Shown: in pieces, positions 12,501-24,100 of the stretch
How the letters are laid out: each line of letters starts with the position of its first letter
Numbering within the stretch: position 1 is the first letter of the stretch
From: Oryzias latipes
Taxonomy: Eukaryota; Chordata; Actinopteri; Beloniformes; Adrianichthyidae
Length of the DNA: 64,000 bases
Reading direction: 5' to 3'
Assembly (NCBI RefSeq): GCF_002234675.1
Contig: NC_019873.2
Coordinates: 12,908,235-12,972,234, forward strand
Position numbers and translations under genes: made by a program
Notes under the pieces: model-generated
Seen by the model: only the letters and a program-made list of their open reading frames with translations
What the model was told of the DNA's origin: nothing
The model's database searches: none

Positions 12501-14820
12501 TGGTGATCAGTTTCCTATCCCTCAGCAGGAATCTCTGATCCAGATCAGAGTTTGGATCTCATTCATAGTAAAGTGGGAATTGAACAGTGCCAAGCCCTGA
12601 TTTATTTATTTTCCCAATGTCATTTGCGACCTTTGATCAGTTTTTATAAACAAGTGACAGAAACATCTCAAGCGTTCCAAAGGTTGGATTTAACTGGGAC
12701 CTTCTGAACTTGAACTTTCTTCTGCTACTGACTTCAGCAATGTAGGCCATCGAAGAAATCTAAGTAGGACTGCTGTCTGTCCAGACGGGACTGGTTAGTT
12801 CTGGTGACGTTCCAGATTGACGACCTCACCGTATCAGACCAGGGTCCTGCTCTCTGACCGACAGGTGACTTGTGCACAGGTATCCCCCTAAGTGTGTGGG
12901 TGTGTCTGCAGGAACGATACAGGCAGGACTGCAACCTGGCGGTTCAGCTGCTCAAATGCAACAAGTCGCATTTCAGGAACCACAAGTTTGCTGACGTAAG
13001 TACTTGGAGAAATGATGTGGTTATCATGGCAACGCTGACGCCACAGCATCCCGTAGCAACGATGTAATCAGCTATATAGCCCAGAATCTTCTGTTGGGAC
13101 AAAATGTAAGAAAAAAACATGGAGTCTAAATTTGGCCGCTACTTTTCTTTTTTCTGTCTCCCTCTTGTATCACAATGACAAGCTCTTCAAACTACTGTAA
13201 CTCTTCAGCCCTTTATGCAATTAAAATCATTTCAGCAGATTCTGAAGCTGAGAAAAGCAGCTTTGTGTCAAAATGCAACACGTTATAAAAACCCTTTGGT
13301 TGTTTTTTCTTAGCTTTATAGTCCAAAGGAAATGCTTAAATAACTGAAGAGCATCGGAACTTTGTTAAAGGGTTAACTTGTTTTCAGACAAAACTCAGGG
13401 GTGGGGCTTAAGGAGGTTTTATCATGAGTGTGTTTTTCTGCAGCTGCCCTCTGAGCTTCAAGACATGCTGAACAAACACATGAAGAGCAGCCTCCCAGAG
13501 CCAGGCTCCGCCCCTGGCAACCAGGACCCAGACACGCTGAGTCTGACGCCCGCAGATGTAGTCCCTACCTCTGTCATTGCCCGGGTCCTTGAGAAGCCCG
13601 AGCCGTTAGTTTTGAACTCTGCTCAGTCCAGCAGCTGTGGCCGGCCCGTCGCTGAGGACGTGTTCGTCCACGTGGACATGACGTGCACAGAGGGCGGCGC
13701 TGGCCCAGAGGTGCTGCAGCAGAACGGGTCTTGTCTGAGCAACCTCGATGAGGAAGTGGGCGGAGTGCCGTCCTTTGAGAAGCTTAACCCATACCCGGCG
13801 CCGCTGCCCCCCCACCCGCTGTATCCAGGCCGCAAGGTGATTGAGTTCTCGTCCGACGACAAAGTCAAGATCCCCAAAAACTCGCCGCTGCCAAACTGCA
13901 CCTACGCTACCAGGCAGGCCATCTCCCTGAGCCTGGTGCAGAATGACGACGAGCGGCAGATGCCAGGTAGTCCCGCCCAGTCTTGTAGTGGGGGGGTTGG
14001 AGCTGCGCAGCGCACCCCGCCATCGCACCATGACGCCGCCAGTGAACCTCTGTCCAGCCAGTCCAGTCCCTTCAGCAGCCCGCCTCAGGTAAAGCCCAAC
14101 CTGGACCCTTTGGCTTCTCTGATCAACTTTTGTCACATGTTCAGTTCTTTGGGAATTCTAGTACTGACCACTTTCAACCCCCCCCCCCCCTCACCTTACA
14201 GGCCCCCAGTGTTCTGGCGAGCTCGGGCAGCTCGGAGGAGGACTTGCTGGCCAGCTGGCAGCGGATGTTTGTGGAGAAGATGGCTCCACCTTCTGATGGT
14301 TCACTGCTGCACCGCACCGCCTTCAGCTCCCAGACGGCTCAGGAGCTACAGAAGAGGAGGCAGGTAGTCGGGGGCGGGGCTTCTGCCACGTCTGACCGCC
14401 ACAGGGCAGCGTACTCAGACGGTGAGGAGGGTTCATCCGCGCGGAGCTGGACGCCGAGTCGCGGCTCCAGCCTGGACACGGACACAGACACTGAGCCGCG
14501 TTCTGGAAGGAGGGGGGGGCTTCGGCTCAAGTGAGGAAGGTGAGAGGTTGCTGATGGACCTGGATGACGATGGCGGTAGCGGCGACACGGCGGTTACCGT
14601 GGCCATTAGCCCAGAAGAAAAGGAGGGGGAGAGCTCGACCGAGGAGCGGGACATCCTCCCCCACGACTTGCCTGTCATGTCGCCACGCCTAATGGAAATT
14701 GACCCCACCCTCAGCACTCCCCAGCGACCACAGAGAAGTCCTAAGAGGATGGGGGTGCACCACCTGCACCGCAAAGACAGCCTGACCCGAGCCCAGGAGC
14801 AAGGCACACTGCTGGACTGA
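7943..14820 (+). CDS. tjap1: Tight junction-associated protein 1 (TJAP1/Pilt)
   Basis: TJAP1 is a coiled-coil adaptor of tight junctions and the Golgi. The start MSSATPARKPYRKAPPQHRE matches the family N terminus. Coding exons, all in phase: 7943-8998 (or 7943-8059 with an alternative donor), 9523-9551, 9989-10150, 10237-10303, 12211-12318, 12912-12995, 13444-14088, 14202-14820. The coiled coil runs from LSDADRIRILQQQNEDLRRR through RLQNSYTASQRANQDLEEKL and VELTNKLLDAKNTIDRLEEL to LAVQLLKCNKSHFRNHKFAD. Then come VVPTSVIARVLEKPE, KIPKNSPLPNCTYATRQAIS and the C-terminal PQRSPKRMGVHHLHRKDS. The long first exon adds 313 codons with no counterpart in the human protein as I know it. In the last exon the frame shifts at a run of eight G (14512-14519). 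Seven G would rejoin the conserved C-terminal frame ending at 14820; as written the frame stops at 14534. The identity is certain; the extra exon and the frameshift are open. Confidence 0.93.
9556..9582 (+). repeat. (TG)n microsatellite beside a tjap1 donor
   Basis: A near-perfect TG run of about 13 units begins inside the 5' splice region of the 29-nt tjap1 exon (donor at 9552). Length polymorphism here lies within 10 bp of the splice site. Confidence 0.85.
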
Positions 14821-17171
14821 TGGTCAGTGTCAATGGCAACCAGACAAGCGGCCACACCCACACAGGATATAGCCATACTCTCAAAGTACGCTGCCCTGCT
14901 CACGGGTCTGTGTGTGAGTCCCAAGAAAAGACTCCAGACTAAAACTAGATTACACCCTCACGTGCACACTCATGCACTCTCACACACTTGCACACTGTCA
15001 GTGCCTCCTAACATCCTATCTAAAGTTGAAAGTAACGGATCTGTATAACAGACTTAATTTGACGTTTCTCGAAGCGCTGGTTTACAGTCGCTCTTCCACC
15101 TGATTGTTTCTCGTGTTTGACCTTTGACCTTGTTCTTATGGTGACACAGAGGGGGGGCTTCTCCACAACTTTCACCTGGAATGTAATTATGAGTGGGTCT
15201 GTTTTTACCTGCAGTGTTTTGGTTGTTTTCATTTCGGGACGAACAGCAGAACTGCTGCCCTCTAGTGGATCGGTGAAGTAGCTCAGGTTGTGGCTCCTGC
15301 TGTCACTGATTTGACCCCGCCTCTGGGCTGGTGGAGGCTCAAGTATTGATCTGTTTAGACTTGATTATAAGTTTTGATAATCACTGAATGTTGGTTCTGA
15401 AAACCACCTCAAAATCCTGAATGTTTTAACTATGTCACAGAATAATAGACCACTCGAGGTTTAATGACTTACTAAAGAACCTGTTAGATCTGTTAGGGGA
15501 ACTTGGGCTCAACCTCTAGAGTCTGTTTTTTTGCTGTGCTCCTGAAAGTAGACCAGCATCAGAGATGATCGTCTTCACTTACAGATACTGGCCCGAATGT
15601 ACGCCCTACCCACTAAAGCTGCTTGCTCTGACGTCCCACACACACTTAAACACAACACCATCAACATCCGTCGGGAGTGTCCAGCTCCAGGCCATGCTGG
15701 CCACTGTTCTGCTTCTTCTTCTCTTCTTTAGAACAGGGATGTCTGGAACTTGAGCAAAATGGGGTCCACCAGTCCTGGAATCGAACACTCCCTGATCATA
15801 GTGTGTCCACTTGAAGTAACACTATGTCCTGGCATGCATTACAGGTCCTGGGGGTGTTCTTTGTGAGCTTGAGGTTTGGGGCTTGCAACGTCTGTTGGTG
15901 TGTCTGGTTGTGAGGAAATCACATGGTGCCAACCAGGCATGGCTGACGTTGCAAACAATATAGGGTCTTACCACAGTGGTGCAAACGCTCCAACACAGCT
16001 CCCAGGATGCATGAGGGCTCACCTTAGCAAACTCATTGGTTGCTGGTTCAGTGGCCACGCCCCCTACTCTGTGGAGGCGGATCTCTCACCTAGGCATGGG
16101 TGCTTTAAGAGAGGAACTGTTTTTGTTTCACTTCCTGTTGGGGAGAAATCTCTGACTGTTAGAGCTCTGACTTTATTTTCACAGTTTGTAAACAATGTAT
16201 ATTTTGAAGCAAATAAACATATTTTAAAACTAAAGTCTAGGCCTATTGCATTGTGGGAAAATGTTTGGAAAGTTTGTGGTTCTGAATAGGATACAGTTCA
16301 CTGGTTTTTTTTTTTCACTCGTATCACTTGTACAGAACATCATTGGGCCTGGAGCAAGAATTGCCAGGTTTGGAGCGCTTCAACATTTCGCACCAAGTGT
16401 CTTCCAACTGCAGGTACATGCACTAGCATCATGTAGCGACAGTCCAATGTGAACACCATGTGCTAAAAGTGCGACACACATCTTGACCCATTTACTACAG
16501 GCCCGGTTTCTGAAAGTACAACCTGCTGTACTTGAGAAAGTAACAGAAAAAACTTAAATCCGACAGCCCCATTTCACGTGAACACTGGCTGCTGGTTGAC
16601 CCGATGGACCAAAGCTTTGACCTTCAAGACTAAACATTTCCACCATCCTAACCAAGGTCATGAAGCAGTTCCTTAGGCCATTGGAGACAGATGTCAGATA
16701 ACAAGATTCATGTGCAAAGACATTTCAGATATTTACACCCTGATGTTAAGTCTTTCATGATACTTCTTGTCCTGACAACTATCTGGAGGTGATTAAAAAA
16801 AAAACCATTAGAGGTCTAACTTGTGCATTACTCAAGTATTTTTAGGATAAGCAGGGGGGTAGACCCAACAAAACTCACCCCACTTTCTCAGCTTTGTTAG
16901 AATGGAGTGGGCAGAGCTAACTTCAATTGGCTGCACTAAATACTCTGTAACAAATGCTGCCCAAATGTTTTTTGTGTGATTGTATCTGAATTCCTCTACC
17001 TGTTGTATCTGAACTTGGTGTACTTTATAGTCACCATTTTTGTAGGTATCCAAATCTATAATTTCAAACTCCAGTGCCCTAGAAATTTCCCAGAAGTCCT
17101 TGGGATGAACCAGTTTGCATTGATGCTCACTAGATTGGTGAATATAGTCAATAGTTGAACAATTTTTCATT
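14821..17171 (+). other. tjap1: tjap1 3' UTR and downstream intergenic sequence
   Basis: The sequence after the stop presumably includes the 3' UTR. AATAAA strings occur near 16209, so the end of the transcript is not fixed. Frames of up to 137 codons (e.g. 15876-16289) have no recognisable domain. No RNA gene was seen. Confidence 0.4.
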
Positions 17172-17173
17172 TA

Positions 17174-17380
17174 ACCCTTGTGCTATCTTAGATGACCCCA
17201 CCTTTGCATTGACGTGTTCTCTCTACCATGACAAAGGTGGATAAAGGTGGAAAGATTTCATATAAACAATGGACACCAGTGAAGATCACAAATCATTGAA
17301 GAAAAAAGGTTCAGCGCACTGTCTAGTGGGTCTAGATGACCCAACTCCCAATGTTAAAGTGCTTAGGATAGCACAAGGGT
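17174..17380. mobile_element. MITE with TA target duplication
   Basis: This 207-bp unit starts acccttgtgctatctta and ends taggatagcacaagggt. Together these form a terminal inverted repeat of about 17 bp, flanked on both sides by TA (17172-17173 and 17381-17382). It has no coding capacity. A TA duplication is typical of Tc1/mariner-mobilised MITEs and some others, so the superfamily stays open. Confidence 0.75.
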
Positions 17381-17382
17381 TA

Positions 17383-17805
17383 CAAAAATTGTTAACATTT
17401 ATTTTTTATGGGAAATCTGTGATGTCATATTTGCCATTAAAAAAAAAAAAAAAAAAGTAGTGATCATGGTGTCTGAATTGGTGTTAAACTCCAGGGCACT
17501 GGACAGTCCCTCACTATGGTCTTTTAGTAGTTAGGAACCCAGAGATTAATTGCTTGGAGGAGGAAGGAAGTACACTGAATCATGCTTTCACCACAGTCCT
17601 GCAGGTGATCTGGTTCTGGGAGGGGGCTGCCGCTGAAATACAATGAACTCTGAAGAGAAATCAGACAATCTGGAGGGACTGACTTTTATTTTAATTGCAT
17701 GACTGCAATGCCAGTGAGAAACCCCCCAGATGGCACCCTTTCACAAGCAATGTCTGCTAGAAAGGTGATTGGTAGAAAAAAACTTTATTAATTTTAACCA
17801 AAGTG
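17383..17805. other. Short interval between MITE and dnph1
   Basis: Contains an A18 run (17439-17456), possibly a retroposon tail, and then the dnph1 3' UTR read on the minus strand. The complement of AATAAA lies near 17784-17789, 17-22 bp past the dnph1 stop. Nothing else was seen. Confidence 0.45.
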
Positions 17806-18780
17806 TCATGATTGGCTCTTCTCTGAGGCGTTCTTCAGGTTGACAAAGAATTCATCCAGAACCTTTTCCAGCACATCCTCGCTGTAGTCCACTACCTGGA
17901 AACGCTCGCCATCGACAGCACCACGAATCATGGCAGACAGTGCTTTGGGTGCACAGACAGAACGTTTGTCAGAACAAACAGTCAGTCAAACAAATGAATA
18001 GGTGTACGAAGTGGGAAGATGGCTTACTGCGTCCAGAAGATGGCCGGAACAAACACAGAACCGTCTTCTTCATGTCCACGGCCCGGCCCAGCTCATAACC
18101 CACGCCTAGAGAAGGCTGCGTCACCTCGGCCACGATCACTGCCACAGAGGTCAGAGGTCAGTGCCTGCAGACAACACTGAGGGCAGGCTCACTTTATTGG
18201 GCCTCACCATCCGATTCCTGCAGCCACGCCACATCCCGGTCATGGATGACCCGATCCTCCAGCGCCGCCGCCTCTCCTGTCCAAACACATTTTTAAAGCA
18301 TTTAGAATGCAGGAGGAAGTGCAATGTGAGACACAGGAGGAGGGAGAATAAAGCATTTAAAAATAGGAAGAAAGGGAGGAGAAGCGCAGAGAAGGAAGCT
18401 TAGCAACAGAGGGGGACACAGGAGAAGGAAAGAAAGAAGATCCACAGTAACAACTACAACAGAAGAAGAAGAGCAGCAGGAGAACAAATGAGTCCAAGCA
18501 GGAGAAACACTGGATTTCCATAAAAGGAGAAATCAAGAGAACTGCAGTCACAGCCCCCAGGGAGACAAAGGGAAGAAGAGCCACGCAAGACAGGAAAAAA
18601 CAGACAATATTAGTGTTGTGTAAGTCTGCGCGTGCGTGGATCACCTGTGTCTGTGAGCTCGGTGTTGCACACGTGCTCGGTCAGCACGCACCCGTAGCTC
18701 TGCAGCTTGTGCACGAGCCTGCGGTACACGTGCACATCATCCCGTCCGCCGCGGATGCTGCCGCAGAAGTAAATCTTCAT
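17806..18780 (-). CDS. dnph1: 2'-deoxynucleoside 5'-phosphate N-hydrolase 1 (DNPH1/Rcl)
   Basis: DNPH1 cleaves the glycosidic bond of deoxynucleoside monophosphates, sanitising the nucleotide pool. Minus-strand coding exons: 18645-18780, 18208-18276, 18028-18138, 17806-17942. They splice in phase into 150 residues. The protein opens MKIYFCGSIRGGRDD, the substrate-binding loop of the family. It keeps VIHDRDVAWL (Asp), TQPSLGVGYELGRAV (Ser and the catalytic Glu six residues on) and LSAMIRG (Ser/Met), spaced as in mammalian Rcl. An upstream in-frame ATG at 18834 would add 18 residues. I prefer 18780 because an E-box lies only 14 bp above the upstream ATG and the short form begins right at the conserved strand. 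Human DNPH1 also shares the 6p21.1 neighbourhood with TJAP1 and YIPF3. Identity is very secure. Confidence 0.95.
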
Positions 18781-18847
18781 CTTGCTTTTCACCGCCGAAT
18801 TTTCCGAACTCAAAAACCCTATGCTCCCGCGCAACAGGCTTTTTCTG

Positions 18848-18857
18848 TCACGTGACT
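18848..18857 (-). promoter_or_regulatory. dnph1: Palindromic E-box in the dnph1 promoter
   Basis: GTCACGTGAC is a perfect palindrome containing the CACGTG E-box, 68 bp upstream of the preferred dnph1 ATG. CACGTG binds Myc/Max, USF and TFE-type factors. Mammalian DNPH1 (Rcl) is known as a c-Myc-responsive gene, so the site fits. A TE nest begins only 30 bp further upstream, so this short strip is the whole non-repeat promoter. Confidence 0.6.
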
Positions 18858-19437
18858 CTCACGTCATGGCAGGAAGTTTGGAGTCTTTTTTTTTATTCAA
18901 ACTTTATTGAATGTAAAAAATTCAATACAAAACAATGTTAAACAGTGAACAACAACGAAGGAACAAGCAGGGGGTTATTACATTTTACGCAGATATATTG
19001 AAACCGACACACAGATCAAATGTCTTGATGGCTTTCTTACTATCAGAATTTCTTATTGTCTTAATGTATTGTTTGAACTCATTGATAAAGATTGAGAAAT
19101 GAACGACGCTAAAGTTGGCTTCCGATTCACAGCTTCCGATTCGCGAGGGCACTAAAGGAACAATCCGCTGCATTTTTCGCACCAAGATCACCTAAAACCG
19201 GGTCCTGTGCAAAAACGGCTGGACCTGGACTGCTCAAACCTGGATTAAATTATGCATTAGATGGTAAAGAATACATTAAACACAGTTTCTGATTTGTGAA
19301 AACTTCCTCTGATTTGTGAAAATGTCAAATAGGTTGATTTTTACCGCATTTTCAGACCAGGTCCTGTTCATGAAATTTGGGTGGAAATATATTTTTTTAT
19401 TCCTTAACATTTTTATTTTTTATACTGGATTGCACTA

Positions 19438-19647
19438 TTGTATGTGTTCACACACAGGTTCGAGCCGGTGGCCCTAACATATCACCTGGGTGCGCAAAAT
19501 CACTTTGTTGCATTCCAGATACTGGGCCCAGACAAAAGCTGGCACTTTTACGATGGACTACAGAAATCCAAGAAGGCTAGACGAGGCGACATCAAAATCT
19601 CAACATACAAAAGAAACTGGGAAACAGATGTCAGATTGGACACATAG
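19438..19647 (+). CDS. Deubiquitinase-like C-terminal fragment inside the long-TIR element
   Basis: A 69-codon frame follows a good acceptor (cacacacag, ending at 19457), so the exon probably starts at about 19458. It reads FEPVALTYHLGAQNHFVAFQ and then KSWHFYDGLQ. This resembles the His box of ubiquitin-specific proteases (peptidase C19): a histidine in HFVAF and an acidic residue in the FYDG turn, about 15 residues apart. The remaining tail is basic (KKARRGDIKI). The Cys box is absent, so this would be only the C-terminal part of a larger protein. Similar domains occur as passengers in some DNA transposons. Function is inferred from a short motif only. It could also be a captured host fragment. 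Confidence 0.4.
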   Translation: MYVFTHRFEPVALTYHLGAQNHFVAFQILGPDKSWHFYDGLQKSKKARRGDIKISTYKRNWETDVRLDT

Positions 19648-20019
19648 TTATGGTCACAGTTAGCATGTACCCCTGACTTAAGTTTTGTTTTTTTGTTTGA
19701 TATTTCTTGGTTTGTTTTCTGATTTACTTTAAAGTTCCTGTTTTGGTGTTTTGCTTTAAATTGTCCTTCCCTTGTCCCTATTATCCTTAAAGTGGATAAA
19801 ATGCGATAAAATGATACTATTTCACACAGCAGTTTTTGAACAGGACCTGGGGCCTCATTTATAAACGTTGCGTACGCACAAAAGAAGGCGTACGCCACTC
19901 TCTACGCAATAGTTGAGATTTATAAAAAGCAAACTTGACGGGAAAATGTGCGGTCCTCCACGCAAGCTCTGACCCAGGCGTACGCACAAAAACGGGTGAA
20001 ATGAGAAATGGCGACACCG

Positions 20020-20230
20020 TCGGCAGATGGAAGAAACACGTGAAAGTGGCAGTGTGTGCCAAATCGTGCCGGCATGTGCTGTGCTACACAATGTGGCACA
20101 GCTTAAAAACGTGCCTCTACCCCCTGGCGCTGATTGCTGTGTTGGCCCCGACCCTGAACCCCATCCCCACGCATTTGAGCCATTTGCTGCTGCTGTGCGC
20201 CAGCGTTTGGAAGTGATGCGTCGCTTATAA
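20020..20230 (+). pseudogene. Harbinger transposase, C-terminal remnant
   Basis: The plus-strand frame ending at 20228-20230 reads CQIVPACAVLHNVAQLKNVP and finishes with RQRLEVMRRL and a stop. This is the conserved C-terminal helix region of HARBI1-like DDE transposases (CxIIxACxVLHNxA). All catalytic DDE regions are missing, so it cannot act. It converges with the Myb-like gene, as usual in Harbinger. Confidence 0.7.
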
Positions 20231-20259
20231 AGAAAAAGAGGTGTGGAAAATATTATTTA

Positions 20260-21012
20260 TTTAAGAATTCCCTCATCGTGCAGTTTATTTCAGTCAGGGC
20301 GATCTTGATTTCGCCCAACTCCTTGGCCACCTCTCTTGAACTACTGACTTCCCTCTGCATTTCAAGGACTGCATCGGTGAGGACGCGTCCACTGCTGGAG
20401 GGTTGAGAGCCGCGTGCCGTGGAGACGCTGGGTCCAGACGGCTGCTCAGCTGCAGCATCGTAACCACTGGCCCCGCTGGAACACCCAGCAACTAAAATAA
20501 AATTGTTCTATATTAATAATCTGTAATTGTGTAGCCTGCATACATGTGACTTGACTGCATTCATTTTAATAATTTCTCTTACCTGTGTCACCCTGACCCT
20601 GGCGCGTCGGCGTCCCCTCCGAGGAGGACGCCGATAAGGGGGACTTAATAGGGATTCCCCAATAATAGCGGCCAGTTTCTCATCAAGAGGGGTCAGCTCC
20701 GGTCCCCACCCCCCCACCCCCCCACGTGGCGGACACACTCTGCCGATGCAGCGCTAGACGTTTTTTTGCGGACTTTGATGTCCGATCATTTCTTTCATTT
20801 CTTTTTTATTTCGGCCACGGTCCGAGGATGTGAGGCTACAGCATTTACGGCGTCTGCCACCGTTTGCCGCTCACGTGCCTTTTTGGCATTAGTAATGCCC
20901 ACACTGTGCCCTCCAAACAACGTTTTATCCTCTTTTCCACCTCGCCAACAATAACTTCTACTTCACATTGAGTGAAGTTACGTTTTTTTGATTTCCTCTC
21001 TGTGTTTGCCAT
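20260..21012 (-). pseudogene. Harbinger Myb/SANT-like DNA-binding protein, broken
   Basis: The start is at 21012 on the minus strand: MANTERKSKKRNFTQCEVEV, then VGEVEKR, a frame slip, then GITNAKKARERQTVADAVNA and RTVAEIKKK. The expected KKWSDIKV is interrupted by a small duplication (aagaaatga twice) that turns the Trp codon into stops. The frame resumes as LTPLDEKLAAIIGESLL. A donor (gtaaga) at 20582 and an acceptor near 20490 give a second exon. This is the companion protein that autonomous Harbinger elements use with the transposase. Here it is clearly dead. Confidence 0.7.
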
Positions 21013-21121
21013 GATTTAGCAAGCCATGAATATTAATTTGTGGGCGTTTCACGGACTATTTATGGGCAACTATGGGCGTGTCATGTAGCCGCAAAAAGCT
21101 GCGCTGCATTTAGAATCGGTT

Positions 21122-24100
21122 CTATTCTGTAAAAATGTGAAAGCCAGCTGCATTCTACTGCAGGAAACTCATTCTGTTAAAGCAGACGAACAGTTTTGGT
21201 CTAATCAATGGGGAGACAAAATCCTATTCTGTCACGGTACAAACAAATCTTCTGGAGTTGCTTTGCTCTTTAAAAACTGTTCGTTCAAAGTGATTACCCA
21301 TATCTCTGATGATGACGGTCACTGGCTCATCTGTGTTCTTAAAACTGATGATGGTTTTCTGATCCTATGCAATGTCTATGGCTATAATATTCCTAGTCAA
21401 AACAAGTTATTATTAACGGAAATTGCAAAACATGTCAAACTTCTCAATCACAAGTACTGTACAAATACTGTAGTAATTGGTGGTGATTATAACATGGTTC
21501 TAGATGAATGGCTGGATAGAGTACCCTCAAAGTTCAATACCCATCATATTAATCCAACTTTACGGGACTTTTGTCTTGATGTTAATGTTTCTGACCCCTG
21601 GAGGATTAAAAATCCTCTCAGACAAACATTCTCTTGGTTCAAGCCTAATGGATCATCAAAATCTCGTATTGACTTCTGGCTAGTCTCAAATAACCTTCTA
21701 CAAAACAAAATAGACGTTAACATCTCAGCAGCTCCCCTTACTGATCACTGTTTGATTGAACTTAATGTCAGCTCTCAAATCCAAAAATCCTTTGGAAGAG
21801 GCTACTGGAAATTTAATTCTTCACTTCTCACTAATGAAACTTTCTGTAATGCTGTTATTGACTTATTAGAAACAATAAATAGTGATTCAACCCTAAAATC
21901 TTACACTGATAAGTGGGAATTCTTTAAATTCAAAGTACGTCAAACTGCCATTAAACATAGCAAATTAATTGCAAAACATTATAAGCAAAAAGAAAGTGAA
22001 ATTTTGACTGAGTTAAATCAGATTTGTTCCAAGCCTGTTTTCAACGAGGATGATAAACAACGCAGAAGCATTTTACAGTGTTCTCTTGACGATATTTATA
22101 TTAAAAAAGCCAAAGGAGCCTTCATCAGATCCCGAGCAAAATGGGTGGAGCTTGGTGAAAAGAGTACTTCTTATTTCTGTAATCTAGAAAAGAAGAGGCA
22201 AGAGAAGAATGCTATAAAGAAACTTCATATTAATAATCAATTATGCTCTGATCCTCAAATGATCTCTAAAGAAATAAGTTCATTTTATAGTAATTTGTAT
22301 TCGTCATCTTATTCCGAATCCCATAATAATACTTTTTTCCAGACAATTAAAGATTTCATTCCTAAGATTGATGACAATTTTAGAAATTCTTGTGATTCAG
22401 AAATAACTTTGCAGGAATTAGAGAAGGCTTTAAGCTGTCTGTCCAAGGATAAAGCTCCAGGATGTGATGGACTGACCAGTAACTTTTATAAATTCTTTTG
22501 GGAGCATATCAAAGATTTAATTTTTGAAATGTTTAAAGAAATTATTCAAAATGGGTCTCTAACACATACAATGAAACAGGGTGTAATCACCCTTATTCCC
22601 AAGCCGGGTAAAGACCCAACATTTCTAGATAATTTAAGGCCTATAACTCTTTTGAATACTGACTATAAGCTTCTAACGCATATATTTTCAAACAGATTCA
22701 AGTCAGACATAACCCAAATAATCTCTGAAACGCAGTCCGGTTTTATTAAAGGTCGCTCAATTCATAATAACTTACGTCTTGTTCTGGATATGATTGACTA
22801 TGAACATCTCATAGATACAGACGGTTTTATTTTATTTTTAGATTTTTACAAGGCCTTTGATATGATTGAGCATAATTTCATGTTTCAAACTCTGCAATTC
22901 TTTGGTTTTGGTAACAAATTTATTAATACAGTTAAAACTTTTTATTATGAAACCAGTAGTTCTGTTTGTTTACCTCAGGGGACGTCTCACAGATTTAACA
23001 TCAGCAAAGGTATAAAACAAGGTTGCCCAATTTCACCCCTTCTTTTTATTGCAGCAGCAGAAATGCTGTCTTTGCTCATCAAACATACTGACTTTGGTAA
23101 GCTGACAGTTGCAAATGCTGAATTTTCAATAAGCCAACTAGCCGACGATACAACAATTTTCCTTAATAATCTTCATGACATCCCCAAGATTCTTAAAACG
23201 ATTGACTTCTTTTCAAAAGCTTCAGGCCTCAAATTGAACCTAAACAAGTGTGAGATCTTACCCATTAAACCATGTACATTATTGAATGCTTATAATATCC
23301 CTATTAAATCCACAGTTAAATACCTCGGAATGCATATAACTAAAAACAAAACAGACTTGGAAAAACTGAATGTTTGGGACAAATTAGAGAAATGTTCGAC
23401 TCTGCTGAATAACTGGGCACAGAGAGATCTTTCTATTTTTGGTAGAATTCTCCTCACCAAAATTGAAAGCATATCCAGATTCATATATCCCACCTATTCT
23501 ATAGGTGTCCCTAAACAAGCCATCAAATCTATTAATCAAGTCAATTTTAACTTCATATGGAAAAGGAAAACACACTATGTTAAACAAGGTACGCTGACTA
23601 AAAAATATGAAGATGGAGGTCTTCAAGCCATAGACTTTAACAGCCTTAATGGCACCTTAAAAATAAACTGGTTAAAATCATTTATTAGGAATCAAAATAG
23701 TATTTGGTTCATTGTTCCTAATAAAATATTTTCCAGCCTAGGAGGGATCCAATTTTTACTCAGTTGTGATTTTGATAATAAGAAACTTCCCATCCAACTC
23801 TCGTCTTTTCATCAGCAAGTTCTCATGTATTGGAAGCTCATTTATAAACACAATTACAGTCCACACAACACTCCCATATGGAACTGCAGATACATCACTA
23901 TCAGAAACAAATCCATCTTTGTTCCAACATGGTTTGAAAATGGAATTTGGTCTTTAATGCATCTTCTTAATGACAATGCCACTCTCATGTCTTTTGATGA
24001 TTTCACAGCTAAATATGGTTCACTAACGAATAGAAAAGATTTTGAAAAAATTATTAAGGCCATTCCTCAAAATGTTGTGAGCTCAGTTTCTGATATGTTT

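Noticed and set aside
13606-14136. 176-codon minus-strand frame opposite tjap1
   Set aside because: It is a shadow of GC-rich coding sequence on the plus strand. No start context or domain.
15876-16289. 137-codon plus-strand frame downstream of tjap1
   Set aside because: No recognisable domain and no splice support. Likely random in 3' UTR or intergenic sequence.
18781-18834. Upstream ATG of dnph1 at 18834
   Set aside because: It would place the start 14 bp from the promoter E-box and add residues with no family resemblance. Kept as a possibility only.
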